From positions 1-64,000 of the forward strand of contig JASAND010021278.1 of the NCBI GenBank assembly GCA_030248195.1: DNA of 64,000 nt. The letters are read 5' to 3'. The stretch comes from Trissonchulus latispiculum. Taxonomy: Eukaryota > Nematoda > Enoplea > Enoplida > Ironidae. The notes under the pieces were generated by a model. It saw only the letters and a program-made list of their open reading frames with translations. It was not told where the DNA came from and did no database searches. This document shows, in pieces, positions 24,771 through 34,472 of this stretch. The translations under genes and the position numbers were made by a program. Every line of letters begins with the position of its first letter. The first letter of the stretch is position 1.

Positions 24771-25773
24771 GGTGGTGGTATCCTTTTGTGCAGTGCTTTT
24801 GTGGTGATTTTTTGAAACGCTATAACTTTCGCAATTTTGGGAGATGCAAAGAGCTTTATACATCGTTTGAAAGCTTATTATATGTACATTCACAAAAAAT
24901 TACAGAACTAGCAAAATTAGCAAAAAATAGCAGAAATTTTCTGACAAGCTGACATCTAACAGGATGAATATAGACCAAAAGTTTTTGAACATCGATTTCT
25001 CAAAACTGAAGAATCGGCCAAAAGTTCTTTTTGTGCCACGATATGAAGGACATATGGGCCGAGGGACGTTTTTTTGGATTTGGCTCAGCAGGTCTCAACG
25101 TTCGAGAAAATCGGCCAAATGCACAGTAACACGAAATTTCGCAACTTCGCATTGAGTTTTCTTGCTACTCAATATGTTTTAGCCCAAACCAAGAAAAACG
25201 TCCCTCCGCAGAAGTGCGAATTTCGTTTCTGCCGAAAATCTCCGGAATCCGTCGAGTAGTTTTTGAGAAATCGATGTTCGAAACAAAATAATCGCAGTTT
25301 TGCCAAAATGGTTTTTCGGCCAAATCTCTAGCTGAAAGCAATTCCGGCTAATAGGCATTCATAAAATGTGCATTTGGACGATGTATCGATTGAGTATAAC
25401 TAAGCCAATTTTGTCCTTAACATGTGGCAGTAATTTTGAAAAAACTGATTTCCTCGAAAATGGCCATTTTTTGACCCTCAAAATCGTTTTTTGCTTATAC
25501 TGACTTAACCACTGGAGATAGCTCAAAGGTTGTAAGAGCAAAAATGTTCATTTTCGAGTCCTCTTTCCAGCCATACCAACCATTCCCGTGTCTTGTCTAC
25601 CTACTGGGAGCTTAAGGCCGAAAACCAAAAGTTTCTTATCTTTTGGCCTAAGAATACGGGACTGGTCTTAAAATGTTAAAGTGCACGGAAATAGGTTATT
25701 TCGTAAGTTTTAGCCCTTTGCGTAAAGGATTAAAGCCGTAGGAATCAAAAATACCCGAAAGGAAACCAGCACC
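24771..25773. mobile_element. TTAA-flanked TIR element A (non-autonomous)
   Basis: The element is 1,003 bp, flanked by TTAA on both sides (24767-24770 and 25774-25777). Termini are GGTGGTGGTATCC on the left and the inverse of GGTGCTGGTTTCC on the right. It resembles the elements at 43875 and 59941 in size, flank and terminal words; the right end shares a CGGGTATTT word with the left end of element C. There is no transposase frame. A TTAA duplication is typical of piggyBac-type transposition, but the terminal bases are not the usual piggyBac ones. Confidence 0.7.
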
Positions 25774-25777
25774 TTAA

Positions 25778-26832
25778 ATGCATAAAGTTAAAACAAAGAA
25801 ACAAAGGGATTAAGCAAACCCCTCTAAAAATGGGCTACATACCTTCATTCAACAGCTTATCTCTGGAGATCGAAGCAGCATTATGGGTTCAGCTGCACAT
25901 TGTTAGAACACACACGACAACTTACTGCACACCCTTGACTACTGCTTCTGATGATGTAAGCCATTTTGCTGTTACTTGTTGTTAAAAGTTTGATTTAGTA
26001 ACGATTAGCCAAACCGTTCAAACTGTTAATTTTTATGAGATTTTAAAATAAGCATTTCAGAAATGAAAAAATGGTTAATACATATCACCGATAGCAGCAA
26101 GTCCAGGGCTTTCCAGCAATTGTAGCTCGCCCATAAGCTGCTGAAGTTATGCACTTTTTCTTATGGGGATTTATTTGATATGATCCCAACAAAAGTCGAA
26201 CAAATGCAATTCAATTTGGAACATGCGCTTTTGTACCCAATCTAAACCAATCGGATTGAGGGCTTGTTTTTGCCTTTACGAAGAAAACGATCTTTTGCTT
26301 CGAAATGCTTACTCAACTTATGGAGCTCTTAAGAAACACATGCACATATGTAGTTTTACCTTGTAGTTTAACCTTTCGAAGTTATATACATTTTTGCTGT
26401 CAAAGATCCCTTGTAGTCTTGTCTTTGTAACTAACCATTTGAGTATGTACTTGCATGAACTGGAATGGTAATTTTAGTATGTGGAAGACCAAATTGTGTA
26501 TGTCTTAAAGTTGCAAGAATTGCACAATCTTTGCAGTGAAATTCTGCAGTCAAAATGGGCCCCTCCAATTAGCCATCTCAAAGCTTCTTAGTTTCAATCC
26601 AGTGTCCCACATTTCAGAAATCGCTATTTTCTATTTTGCTCAGCAGTCCATTATATCGTGTGGTTTACTTTGCACAAACGCAATTCCCTCACTGTAATGG
26701 AACATACTGAGAAATATTTTAGAGGAAAGAAAGTTTAACTTAAAATTCTAATAGTTTAGGTCTTGCACGATTGATTTTTCTCAAAAAAGTTTAAAATCAA
26801 ACCTGGCGGCGACTATACTCTTATTTTACTAC
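25778..26832. other. Non-coding spacer
   Basis: I see no gene, repeat array or inverted termini between the TTAA element and the hAT-like element. Confidence 0.5.
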
Positions 26833-26840
26833 GCATAAAA

Positions 26841-27761
26841 TAGTGTTGGGATTGGCCGAAAATTTCCATGGTTGGCTTGGCTTGGCTTGGCCGGAGTTTG
26901 AAATTGGCCGGCCAATTGGCCGTTGGCCGTTGGCCGACCATTGGCCGTTGGCCGGCCAACGGCCAATGGCCAACGGCCAATTGGCTGGCCGTTGGCCGTT
27001 GGCCGCTCGTTGGCCGTTGGCTGTTTCTTGGCCGCAAGCTATTGGCCGTTCTTTAGCTATTTGTCAACGTTGGCGAGTTGGAATTTACTATTTTTATTCG
27101 TCTACCATGCTTAATTAGGCGTCAACTTGATTAAACTTTATTTCAATAGTACAATTTACAATTTACAATATTTGTAAAATAGTTTTTCCAAACATTTAGC
27201 TCCAACCCCACGATAACTCCGTTTTAATTTTGCTGGAGGACCGCAATAGAGTGATGAGACGTTCACCGCCAGACAAATTTAAAAACTACGTTGTTAGCAC
27301 ACTTAAAGTTTGCATGCAATTACCAAATTTAATTGTAAAATAACGCTAATAACGATAAAAATTGGCAACACCTAAGTGAAAATCTGTAGTACTGTATCTA
27401 ATCTAACGTTTATACAGCAACATGTTTACTATATTATACAGCAAAATTAAATTTTTCAACTCAGTTAACGCAAAAGATCAGTAAATTCGAGCTTGGCCAG
27501 CACTCGGCCATTGTCCAGCCAACGGCCAACGGCCAACCAGTTGGCCGTTGGCCGTTGGCCGGCCCACGGCCCATGGCCGGCCATCGGCCAACGGCCAACG
27601 GCCAGCCAATTGGCCGTTGGCCATTGGCCGTTGGCCGGCCAACGGCCAATGGCCGGCCAAGCCAACTGGCCGAGATTTTCTCGGCCAACGGCCAATGGCT
27701 TGGCCGGCCAATGGCCGGCCATTGGCCAGCCATTGGCCGCACCGGCCAATGCACAACACTA
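26841..27761. mobile_element. hAT-like non-autonomous element with GGCCAA minisatellites
   Basis: The element is 921 bp. The 8-bp direct duplication GCATAAAA lies at 26833-26840 and 27762-27769. Termini are TAGTGTTGGGATTGGCCG and the inverse of TAGTGTTGTGCATTGGCCG. An 8-bp target duplication with a TAGNG-type terminus is diagnostic of the hAT superfamily. Just inside each end lies a dense array of short overlapping GGCCAACGGCC/GGCCAATGGCC units (about 26865-27045 and 27490-27750). The central 430 bp is AT-rich and non-coding. Frames rich in Gly-Arg-Trp-Pro here are translations of the array. Confidence 0.85.
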
Positions 27762-27899
27762 GCATAAAATAATTCTAAGATATAGTTGTTGGTTTCCTTC
27801 CAAGTCAAGTTTTTAATTAGCATAAAACTGCCTCGGGCTAAGACTATTATTCCTTGTTAGCTATCCACCTCCACGAGTCGACACCAAAAATTCCCTACT

Positions 27900-28386
27900 G
27901 GGCCGATTTCATCATTAGTCACAAGTTCACAAGCCACAATCGATTTCGGTTTCATGAATGACTAGTCACAAGCCTAAAGTCAGAAGCAAAGTCCTTGCAT
28001 GTGACAACTTGATTTTCCAGTTTCGGTTTCATCAAGCCACAAGTCACTGCAAACAGCTGCAAAATCCCAAAGTCAAAGTATCACTTGTGACACTCAAATT
28101 TTAATTAATAAAAATTAACATTAAATGAATTCGCTCTGAACGATGGCGACACTTTCTCGAAAGCGGAACAATTAACAAATGGAATGCAACGCCCTAAATT
28201 TTACTGAAATTTGCAACACCAAATTCTGGTATAAATTTGAAACTTTTTAAATGTTCTAAACTGATTAGTTACGACGATTTATACAATCTTCATTCGTTAA
28301 TCTAAATGTAAAGACCTGCGTTTGTCAGACTTGACTTCTGTCTATGTGGTGGCTTCTGAACTTGTGACTAATGATGAAATCGGCCC
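27900..28386. mobile_element. Small TIR element
   Basis: This is a 487 bp segment with terminal inverted repeats of roughly 37 bp starting GGGCCGATTTCATCATTA and including GTCACAAGTTCA; the right end is the inverse copy. Internal copies of AAGTCACAAG-type words are frequent. No transposase is present and the target duplication is unclear. Confidence 0.65.
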
Positions 28387-28599
28387 CTGGTGTACAGACC
28401 AACTGGAGTTCACGGAAATATACTTACTGAGGATTGTACGAAATGCAACAAAACTTCTGTTACTCAAAACATTCTTAATTAATATTTATTTATTATAGAA
28501 CTCCATTTTACGTGAATAATTATTTGAATTTATAGAGAAATGTCCTATATTAGAATGTTGGTATTAATCTATTTACTCAAGTAATAGTGGTAATGGAAG

Positions 28600-31500
28600 A
28601 TGTCAAAAATTATCTGCTGGTTTTGCAAGGTAAGATAGTTTTACAATTAGTTGTGAACGTCTCATTCGTCAATGCAGTTTTTGCATTAAAATGATTGAGA
28701 AATTGGCAGAATAAGATAGGGTGTTAGAGTTTGTGTAATGGTATTGTGTTGTACCATGAAATTTATGTATGTAATCGTTTGCATCATTTGTAAAAGCGTG
28801 TTTTTCAAATTTTACCGTTAATGTTAAAGTTAATTTATTGTTTCAGCTTCTCATAGTTCTCATTCCAATCAGCGCTGCTCAGTTTCTTCCTCAGGATTCG
28901 CAAAATTTGGTTCTACAAAAGTCGGCCTTCTGTGACGACAGATTTATTTATTTCACCATAACCTTTGAGCGACCCTTTCACGGAATAATCTATACGGATG
29001 GAACGTTTGGTGATCCTGCTTGTCGATATGTTGACGGCGCAACTTTTCCCAGTAATTTCTACAACGTAACTATACCGCTTGATCGCTGTCTTTCGGAGTC
29101 TGTAGCTGGAGGTAATAACGATTGACCGTGTTAACAACAATAGTGATAATGTTGTCAATGTTAAACTATTTGGTGCTTTCAAGACCATATAATAATGCAT
29201 AATAATAAATGTTTAACGTTAAAATGTTAAATGATGGTTAAACTATATTTCAGAGTTTTTTCGTATATCAACGTTTGAAGGTGTTACCAATGTTTTTCAG
29301 GTATTCGCCGAAACACAGTAATTATTCAAAAGGATCCCCGAATTTTGGAAGTTTCAGACCACAAATTTGTGCTCTCTTGCAACCCCTTGTTGGGCAACAA
29401 TTTTGGAAATGATTTCAATGGACAGTTCACCGTAACGCTTGGAGGAATTACAGTTGATAGCAGTTTTGAATCTACAGAAGTGGTCACCAGTGGCAATGTC
29501 TTTCTACCTCTAGATTATACAGTTCAGGTTCAACTGGGCCAGGGACCGTTTGGGACCCCCGTATCACGATCCCTAAAGTAGGTTTAAAGCAATGTTTTTA
29601 TGCTTGTAATTGTATTTAAAACCAAGGGAACTTTAAAATCACATTTGCTTTACTGCTGCTTGCTATTAACAAACCAACAAATTTTTGTGATTTGATATTT
29701 TTGTGTACTTTCTGGGTATATGTTTTAGTACACAGAAAGCTTGCTGTTTTTCTACTTTCTGTGTATTCCTGTATTTTGTTCGCTCTATATTTTGATTTTT
29801 GATTAGAGTCTTTCATTAGTATTAATGAGTTTATATTTTAGTTTGATTTGTAACACTGAATAGACAAGCCAACAAGTGAGATTAGTGTCAGAAATTAAAA
29901 TTAGTTTTTTAAAAAACTACTTCTTTCAAATTTCAAACAGTTCTTCGTTGATCCTCTAATTGACATATTCACTGTACCCCTGCTTTTGTCTGGGTACCGG
30001 TTGTTTCTTTGCCATAAAGGTGCTTTCGGAGGATTGACCCGTCATCGCTTGGGAAGATCTTGATGCTGGACCCGGAGTTCCACCACGGTCAGGGAAGGCA
30101 TACTGGGATTTGACGTGCTGATAGGCTGGCTGCTTTGGCTGACCGGCCGACCCACCACTGGAACTTCCAGTGACACCCTGCATGGAGGAAAATCGTTCGG
30201 ACTGGGGCTTTACTCCACCAGCCGCCCCGGCCGGATACCCTCCTCCGCCTCCACCACCTCCACCTGGACCGGCGATCATCACGGATCTTCCTTTGTCTGC
30301 AAAGCCATACTCGGATCTCGGGTATTTTTCAGGTCCGGGTCCGGCTGCACCTGTTCCTCGGCTTTGGCCCTGGGCTCCTTTTGATCCGGCGGGGTTTCCC
30401 GTTCCGCCTATACCAGCTGTGGCGGGTGCCCCGGATCCGATGGACTTGTATTTGTCCACACTTGTGCGTCGACTCGAGCGAGCGCCTGCACCAGCAGACC
30501 CAACTTGGGTGAGTTTGCTCTTCTCAATGCTGGTGCGTCTGCTGGAGCGAGCACCTGCACCAGCAGCTGCCGTCCCGGCACTACCAGCAATCATCACCGA
30601 CCTTCCCTTGTCGGCAAAACCATACTCGGACTGAGGCACCTTTTCAGCACCGGCCCCCTTCGGAGGAGCGCGACTACTGGCACCCTGCTGTTTCCCAATA
30701 CTTCCTCTCCTTGTGGACCCAGCTCCCTGCTTTCCTGAAGTTGAAGCATCTGCTCGATCCGACTTTTGTGCGGCTGTTTTCTTTTCAACCTTGATCGTTT
30801 TCATGCTGCCAGAGGTGGCGTCAGACTTTCCAGGCGTAACCTTAGTTAACTTTTCGGTTGTTTTCTTTTCAAGGACTGTGGCTTTGACGTTGTCTGGTCT
30901 GGATTTATCGATGGTTTTTGATCCACCAGGTCCAAACTTTCCAACTAAGTCGGATCTGGCGTCCACTCTTTTACTTGCACCTGCTGCCGGACCAGCAACG
31001 CCAGTCTGTTGGCTTTTTGCATCTGCGATCAACTGCGATCTGCCCTTCTGATCCGCTTGATACTGAGACGGAACGTAGTCTTTTTGAGCAGGTGTTTTTC
31101 CTTGCCTGTTATCCCACGCGATAACCGCTTCAGGTTCTTCGTCTTCGTCTTCATCGCTGAGTCTTCTTTCTTTGTTTACGGGTATCGTCTTGCAGGATGA
31201 TATTTCGGTTCTAGTTTGCGTCGTGATCCCGCCGGTTACCGATTTCAGATCCCTGGTTTTGGTCGTCACTGCGCCGGTCACAGACCTTGCTTCCGATACT
31301 CCTTTTGTTGCTGTTTGAGTACGGCTAACTTCCGCCAATGCGGTCCCCTTTTCGGAAAGCAATGGGGCAGTAACGCCTCTAGCCGAGGGCTCAATCCCGC
31401 CGGTTTCTTGCTCTTCGGGTGGTTTCATCGGAAGTGCCGTTTCTTGCACATCTTCTTCCAATTGGAAGTCCTTGTCCACTATGGTCACATCCGCCGGCTT

Positions 31501-33548
31501 TCCAGTCACCATATCCTGATGTTGGACAAAGTAGGTGACTTCTTCCATCGGTTTGTCAGATCTGGCGCTGAAGCTCCTGGGAGCTCCAGGCTTTCGATGC
31601 TTGGGTGTCCATGGCTTGCTTTTAGCCCTGATTCTTCCAGAAGGTGGTTTATCCCCTTGGAAAATGGTCGGTTCCGCAATAGTTTGGTCTAGGTTGACTC
31701 GATAGGTTCTGTCCGTATGCTTGGTTGGAGTTACCGGGGCTGCACCAAAGACGGATCGGGCCCCAACGCCATAGGCTAGAGTCTTTCCCCCGATATCGGC
31801 GCTTTGTTGTTTGGACGAAATCCCCACCAGAACCACTGACACTACGGAAGCCAGAAAGACCATCCCAACCCCGCCGTAGATCAGAGATTTCTTGCTGAAT
31901 TGGTGCTTTTTCGTGTTTCGTTGAGAGTTCTCCGAAAGATGCCCTGAAACCGCTGCCGTCTCTTTGGTAGTTTTGCACTCAGATAGGCGGAAGCAAGGAT
32001 TCTCTTTAGTTTGGCATTTGGCAATCTCTTGTCCATTTATGTCCAGCTTTAGGGAATTGTTCTTGATCACTGCCTTGATAAGAAAATACCGATGCTTAGG
32101 GGATAAAGGCAGTTTTGTCTCTTTCCCGGAATCGTGGGCAAAATACCAATCGTAAAGTGAGCTGTTTTTGATAAGAAGCCCTTGGGGACATTTCGGGTTT
32201 TCCAAAAATTCTAGTTCCAGACAGTCTTTCGAATTCGTTGGAACGCGAAGTTCAAAAGTCTTTAAGCCTTGGGTAAGGTTGCAATAGTTGCAAAGTTGAA
32301 AGGGTACAGATGGTGCCTTGAGGATGGGACAAGCTGTTCCACAAGTTAAACGGAGAAAGCAGAAAAGAATGAGAGTTTTTAGCATCGCAAATTTCAGAGC
32401 ATGAGTTGGACTAATGAAACGATGTAGCGATGAGACCACTACTAGTTACTATTAGAGGTACGAAACACACAAAAATTAGTGCCATGATTTCACTTATAGA
32501 TGGCTTGTTATAAATTGAGTATGGAGCTGATTACTGATAGTATAAATGTGATTGTTAACGCCTAAAATTTCTTGACTTCTGCTGCACAAAGTCAAGTAAA
32601 ATTACCAAACGATTCATCGTGTTCCTGCATTAATCAAAGTATCCTTCTTCTTCTTCTTCTAACAGAACAGAACTTTTTCTTTCCCATTTCTTTTAATTTA
32701 CTTTCAGTGTCGGCGAACCGATATCCTACGTCATTCAGTTGCGTAATCTGCAGGGCGTCGACGCCAGAGTTGGACGTTGCTGGGCCACCGATGGATCCTC
32801 CAACATCCAACTGAGCGATGACAGCGGTTGCACCGTTCAACCCGTTGACAGCAATGTCTGGTCCAACTTCCATACCCAATCAAATCCTGGTCCAGACAAG
32901 CTGATCTATAACAATATCAAAACCTGGGCTTTCCCTACCAGTAACAGGGTCGATATCTTTTGCAATCTTCACGTTTGTCGTGAACAGAACTGTCCGCCCA
33001 GTCGCTGTTTTGACAGTTTCCCCCTGAAACAGCGCCGGTCGCCGGATCGGTTTGGTCACGATGCGATCTTCAATTTGGTCCCTTTGTCAGAAACGGAACC
33101 GGAAGAGGTAATCAGGGTTGAAAGCGGATTTGAAGTGACCTCGTTTGCCAGATTTGACACTCTGACGGCTGAGAAACGAATTTACGACATTGAAGCGGAT
33201 CTGGTGACGGGAAATACTAATAGTGGAGTATTGTTATATGGTCCCTCTGGAAATGAGAAGCAGCCAGGAACAGATGAAGAATTTTGCATCCAACGCAGCC
33301 ATTTTATTGTTGGTTTGGCCCTAATCAGTATAATTATTTGTTTTGCCGTTGGTGGTATTGGATATCTGATCTACAAAATTTATCAGTCGCAAGGCTCTTT
33401 TGGGGAAGGAAAAGATAATTCTGAAATTGGGACTCAAGTGGGACATCTCTATCATTATCCAGAAGCATTTTGCTATGTTCAGCAAAAATCCAATGCGGAA
33501 GAAAAGTCCAAAAAGTCGAATACAGACACGAAAGTAGAAACAACTTAA
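28600..33548 (+). CDS. ZP-domain transmembrane protein
   Basis: Four exons (28600-28629, 28847-29111, 29301-29577, 32708-33548) keep one frame for 470 residues, all with GT-AG introns. The split signal peptide starts MSKIICWFCK in exon 1 and continues LLIVLIPISAAQF in exon 2. The ZP-N part follows: cysteine-bearing strands with FERPFHGIIYTDGTFGDPAC, then VIIQKDPRILEV and FVLSC in exon 3. ZP-C begins at the exon 3/4 junction with the hallmark NVGEPISYVIQLRN, then VGRCWATDG, DDSGC and VDIFCNLHVC. KQRR at residues 298-301 is a furin-type site in the usual place after ZP-C. One membrane pass lies at about 390-412, followed by a 58-residue tail. Such proteins are secreted or shed and polymerise into apical extracellular matrix. 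AATAAA follows at 33588. The third intron (3.1 kb) holds another gene on the other strand. The 10-codon first exon is inferred from phase and hydrophobicity and is the least certain part. Confidence 0.85.
29956..32385 (-). CDS. Type I membrane protein with repeated SEYGFADKGRS tail motif (nested gene)
   Basis: This is a single uninterrupted frame inside intron 3 of the ZP gene, opposite strand. An upstream in-frame ATG at 32439 would add 18 residues; I prefer the ATG at 32385 because MLKTLILFCFLRLTCG is then an N-terminal signal peptide. Counting from that start (809 residues), the ectodomain is about 150 residues with nine cysteines and three N-glycosylation sequons. A membrane span (LIYGGVGMVFLASVVSVVLV) at about 168-189 follows basic KKHQFSKK. 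The 620-residue cytoplasmic tail is rich in Ser, Thr, Lys, Ala and Gly. It carries SEYGFADKGRSVMIAG twice, a looser relative (SQYQADQKGRSQLIADA) and a short C-terminal one (SQYAFPDRGG). GAGARSSRRTS occurs twice, followed by I or V, resembling basophilic kinase sites. A poly-Gly run and C-terminal GYSEYVN are also present. I recognise no family. Receptor or adhesion scaffold is a guess; the conserved tyrosines suggest docking or phosphorylation. Confidence 0.8.
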   Translation of the reverse strand: MLKTLILFCFLRLTCGTACPILKAPSVPFQLCNYCNLTQGLKTFELRVPTNSKDCLELEFLENPKCPQGLLIKNSSLYDWYFAHDSGKETKLPLSPKHRYFLIKAVIKNNSLKLDINGQEIAKCQTKENPCFRLSECKTTKETAAVSGHLSENSQRNTKKHQFSKKSLIYGGVGMVFLASVVSVVLVGISSKQQSADIGGKTLAYGVGARSVFGAAPVTPTKHTDRTYRVNLDQTIAEPTIFQGDKPPSGRIRAKSKPWTPKHRKPGAPRSFSARSDKPMEEVTYFVQHQDMVTGKPADVTIVDKDFQLEEDVQETALPMKPPEEQETGGIEPSARGVTAPLLSEKGTALAEVSRTQTATKGVSEARSVTGAVTTKTRDLKSVTGGITTQTRTEISSCKTIPVNKERRLSDEDEDEEPEAVIAWDNRQGKTPAQKDYVPSQYQADQKGRSQLIADAKSQQTGVAGPAAGASKRVDARSDLVGKFGPGGSKTIDKSRPDNVKATVLEKKTTEKLTKVTPGKSDATSGSMKTIKVEKKTAAQKSDRADASTSGKQGAGSTRRGSIGKQQGASSRAPPKGAGAEKVPQSEYGFADKGRSVMIAGSAGTAAAGAGARSSRRTSIEKSKLTQVGSAGAGARSSRRTSVDKYKSIGSGAPATAGIGGTGNPAGSKGAQGQSRGTGAAGPGPEKYPRSEYGFADKGRSVMIAGPGGGGGGGGGYPAGAAGGVKPQSERFSSMQGVTGSSSGGSAGQPKQPAYQHVKSQYAFPDRGGTPGPASRSSQAMTGQSSESTFMAKKQPVPRQKQGYSEYVN
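32386..32707. other. 5' flank of the nested gene within the ZP intron
   Basis: About 320 bp separate the nested start codon from the ZP exon 4 acceptor. A TTCTTCTTCTTC run and a polypyrimidine tract precede that acceptor. I see no clear promoter element for the nested gene. Confidence 0.35.
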
Positions 33549-33587
33549 GTTTTTGCTATTTTTGTCCTTTTTCAATTTATTCTTTTT

Positions 33588-33593
33588 AATAAA
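33588..33593 (+). terminator. Polyadenylation signal of the ZP gene
   Basis: AATAAA occurs 40 bp after the ZP stop codon, in a T-rich stretch. Confidence 0.7.
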
Positions 33594-33605
33594 ACGAATG
33601 TTCAT

Positions 33606-34472
33606 AATTTGCCTAACGTTTGTTTATACGGTTTTAGGAAAGCAGTATTGCAACTATGAATTTTACTACACAGTATTCTGACCACAGTGAACAATAATGA
33701 ATGATGAATAATGAATCTGAATGAACAATATTTTAGCTATAGTGTAACAAAGACTTTCAAAGGGAAGTTGGAATCAAAGTCGAGTTCTTTGAGTAAAAAT
33801 AAATTTTAAAAATAAAAACTAAAATTAAAAATAGTCGAGCTGGAAGTACTGAAACTGAAACTATTGCAAGCCAAGTAGCCGCCGTTGCTATCCTAAAGTA
33901 AACTAGCATTTTCAGATTTTGCGATTTCTTAGTGTTGTTCATTTTATTGGCATCTTATTTTATTAGTTCCGCATTTGTATACACAAAATATTAATAAAAC
34001 AATTACATTACATATACTACTACAGTGAAAGCCACCACAATTATAAAAAGGAACAACAATTATACAACTGCACCATTTGTTAAACAATTAATTTGCAGCG
34101 TGCTATTCATCAACAAAGCTGTACAATGCAATGTATAAGGGGAATGCTTAAATAAACATGAGATTATATCCTTTTATCTATTTTCATGAAACTTTAGTTT
34201 TACACTAATCATTTCTACTCAACCTCAATTTTTCGTTCTAAATTGAATTTTATTTCCTGTCTACTAATCTAACTTCGACATTACTACGTCAGATTAAATC
34301 TAGCAGTACCTACAATTGATGCAGATTCTAACAGAATCTGCCGTTTCGAAAGGTATGGCAGGCAGGTTACGGCAGATAGTTACAAGTTACAGAAAAAATA
34401 TATACGAGACAAATATTACAATTTTGCTGGCTCCTACACTGGTGATTTATAGAACGGATGAGCTGGTCTTGT
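33606..34472. other. Convergent intergenic region
   Basis: The ZP gene (+) and the EGF/SEA gene (-) end toward each other here. On the minus strand AATAAA lies at 34249-34254, about 220 bp past the EGF/SEA stop codon, and is a plausible polyadenylation signal. Otherwise the DNA is AT-rich with nothing recognised. Confidence 0.5.

Noticed and set aside
26813..27823. Overlapping frames rich in Gly-Arg-Trp-Pro in several phases
   Set aside because: They all derive from GGCCAACGGCC-type repeats in the hAT-like element.
30170..30634. Proline-rich frame on the plus strand inside the nested gene
   Set aside because: It is the complement of the Gly/Ala/Ser-rich tail of the minus-strand gene, which has the signal peptide and span.
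32739..32741. Translation start inside ZP exon 4
   Set aside because: The codon there is TTG, and the ZP-C hallmark GEPISYVIQ continues upstream to a clear splice acceptor at 32707.
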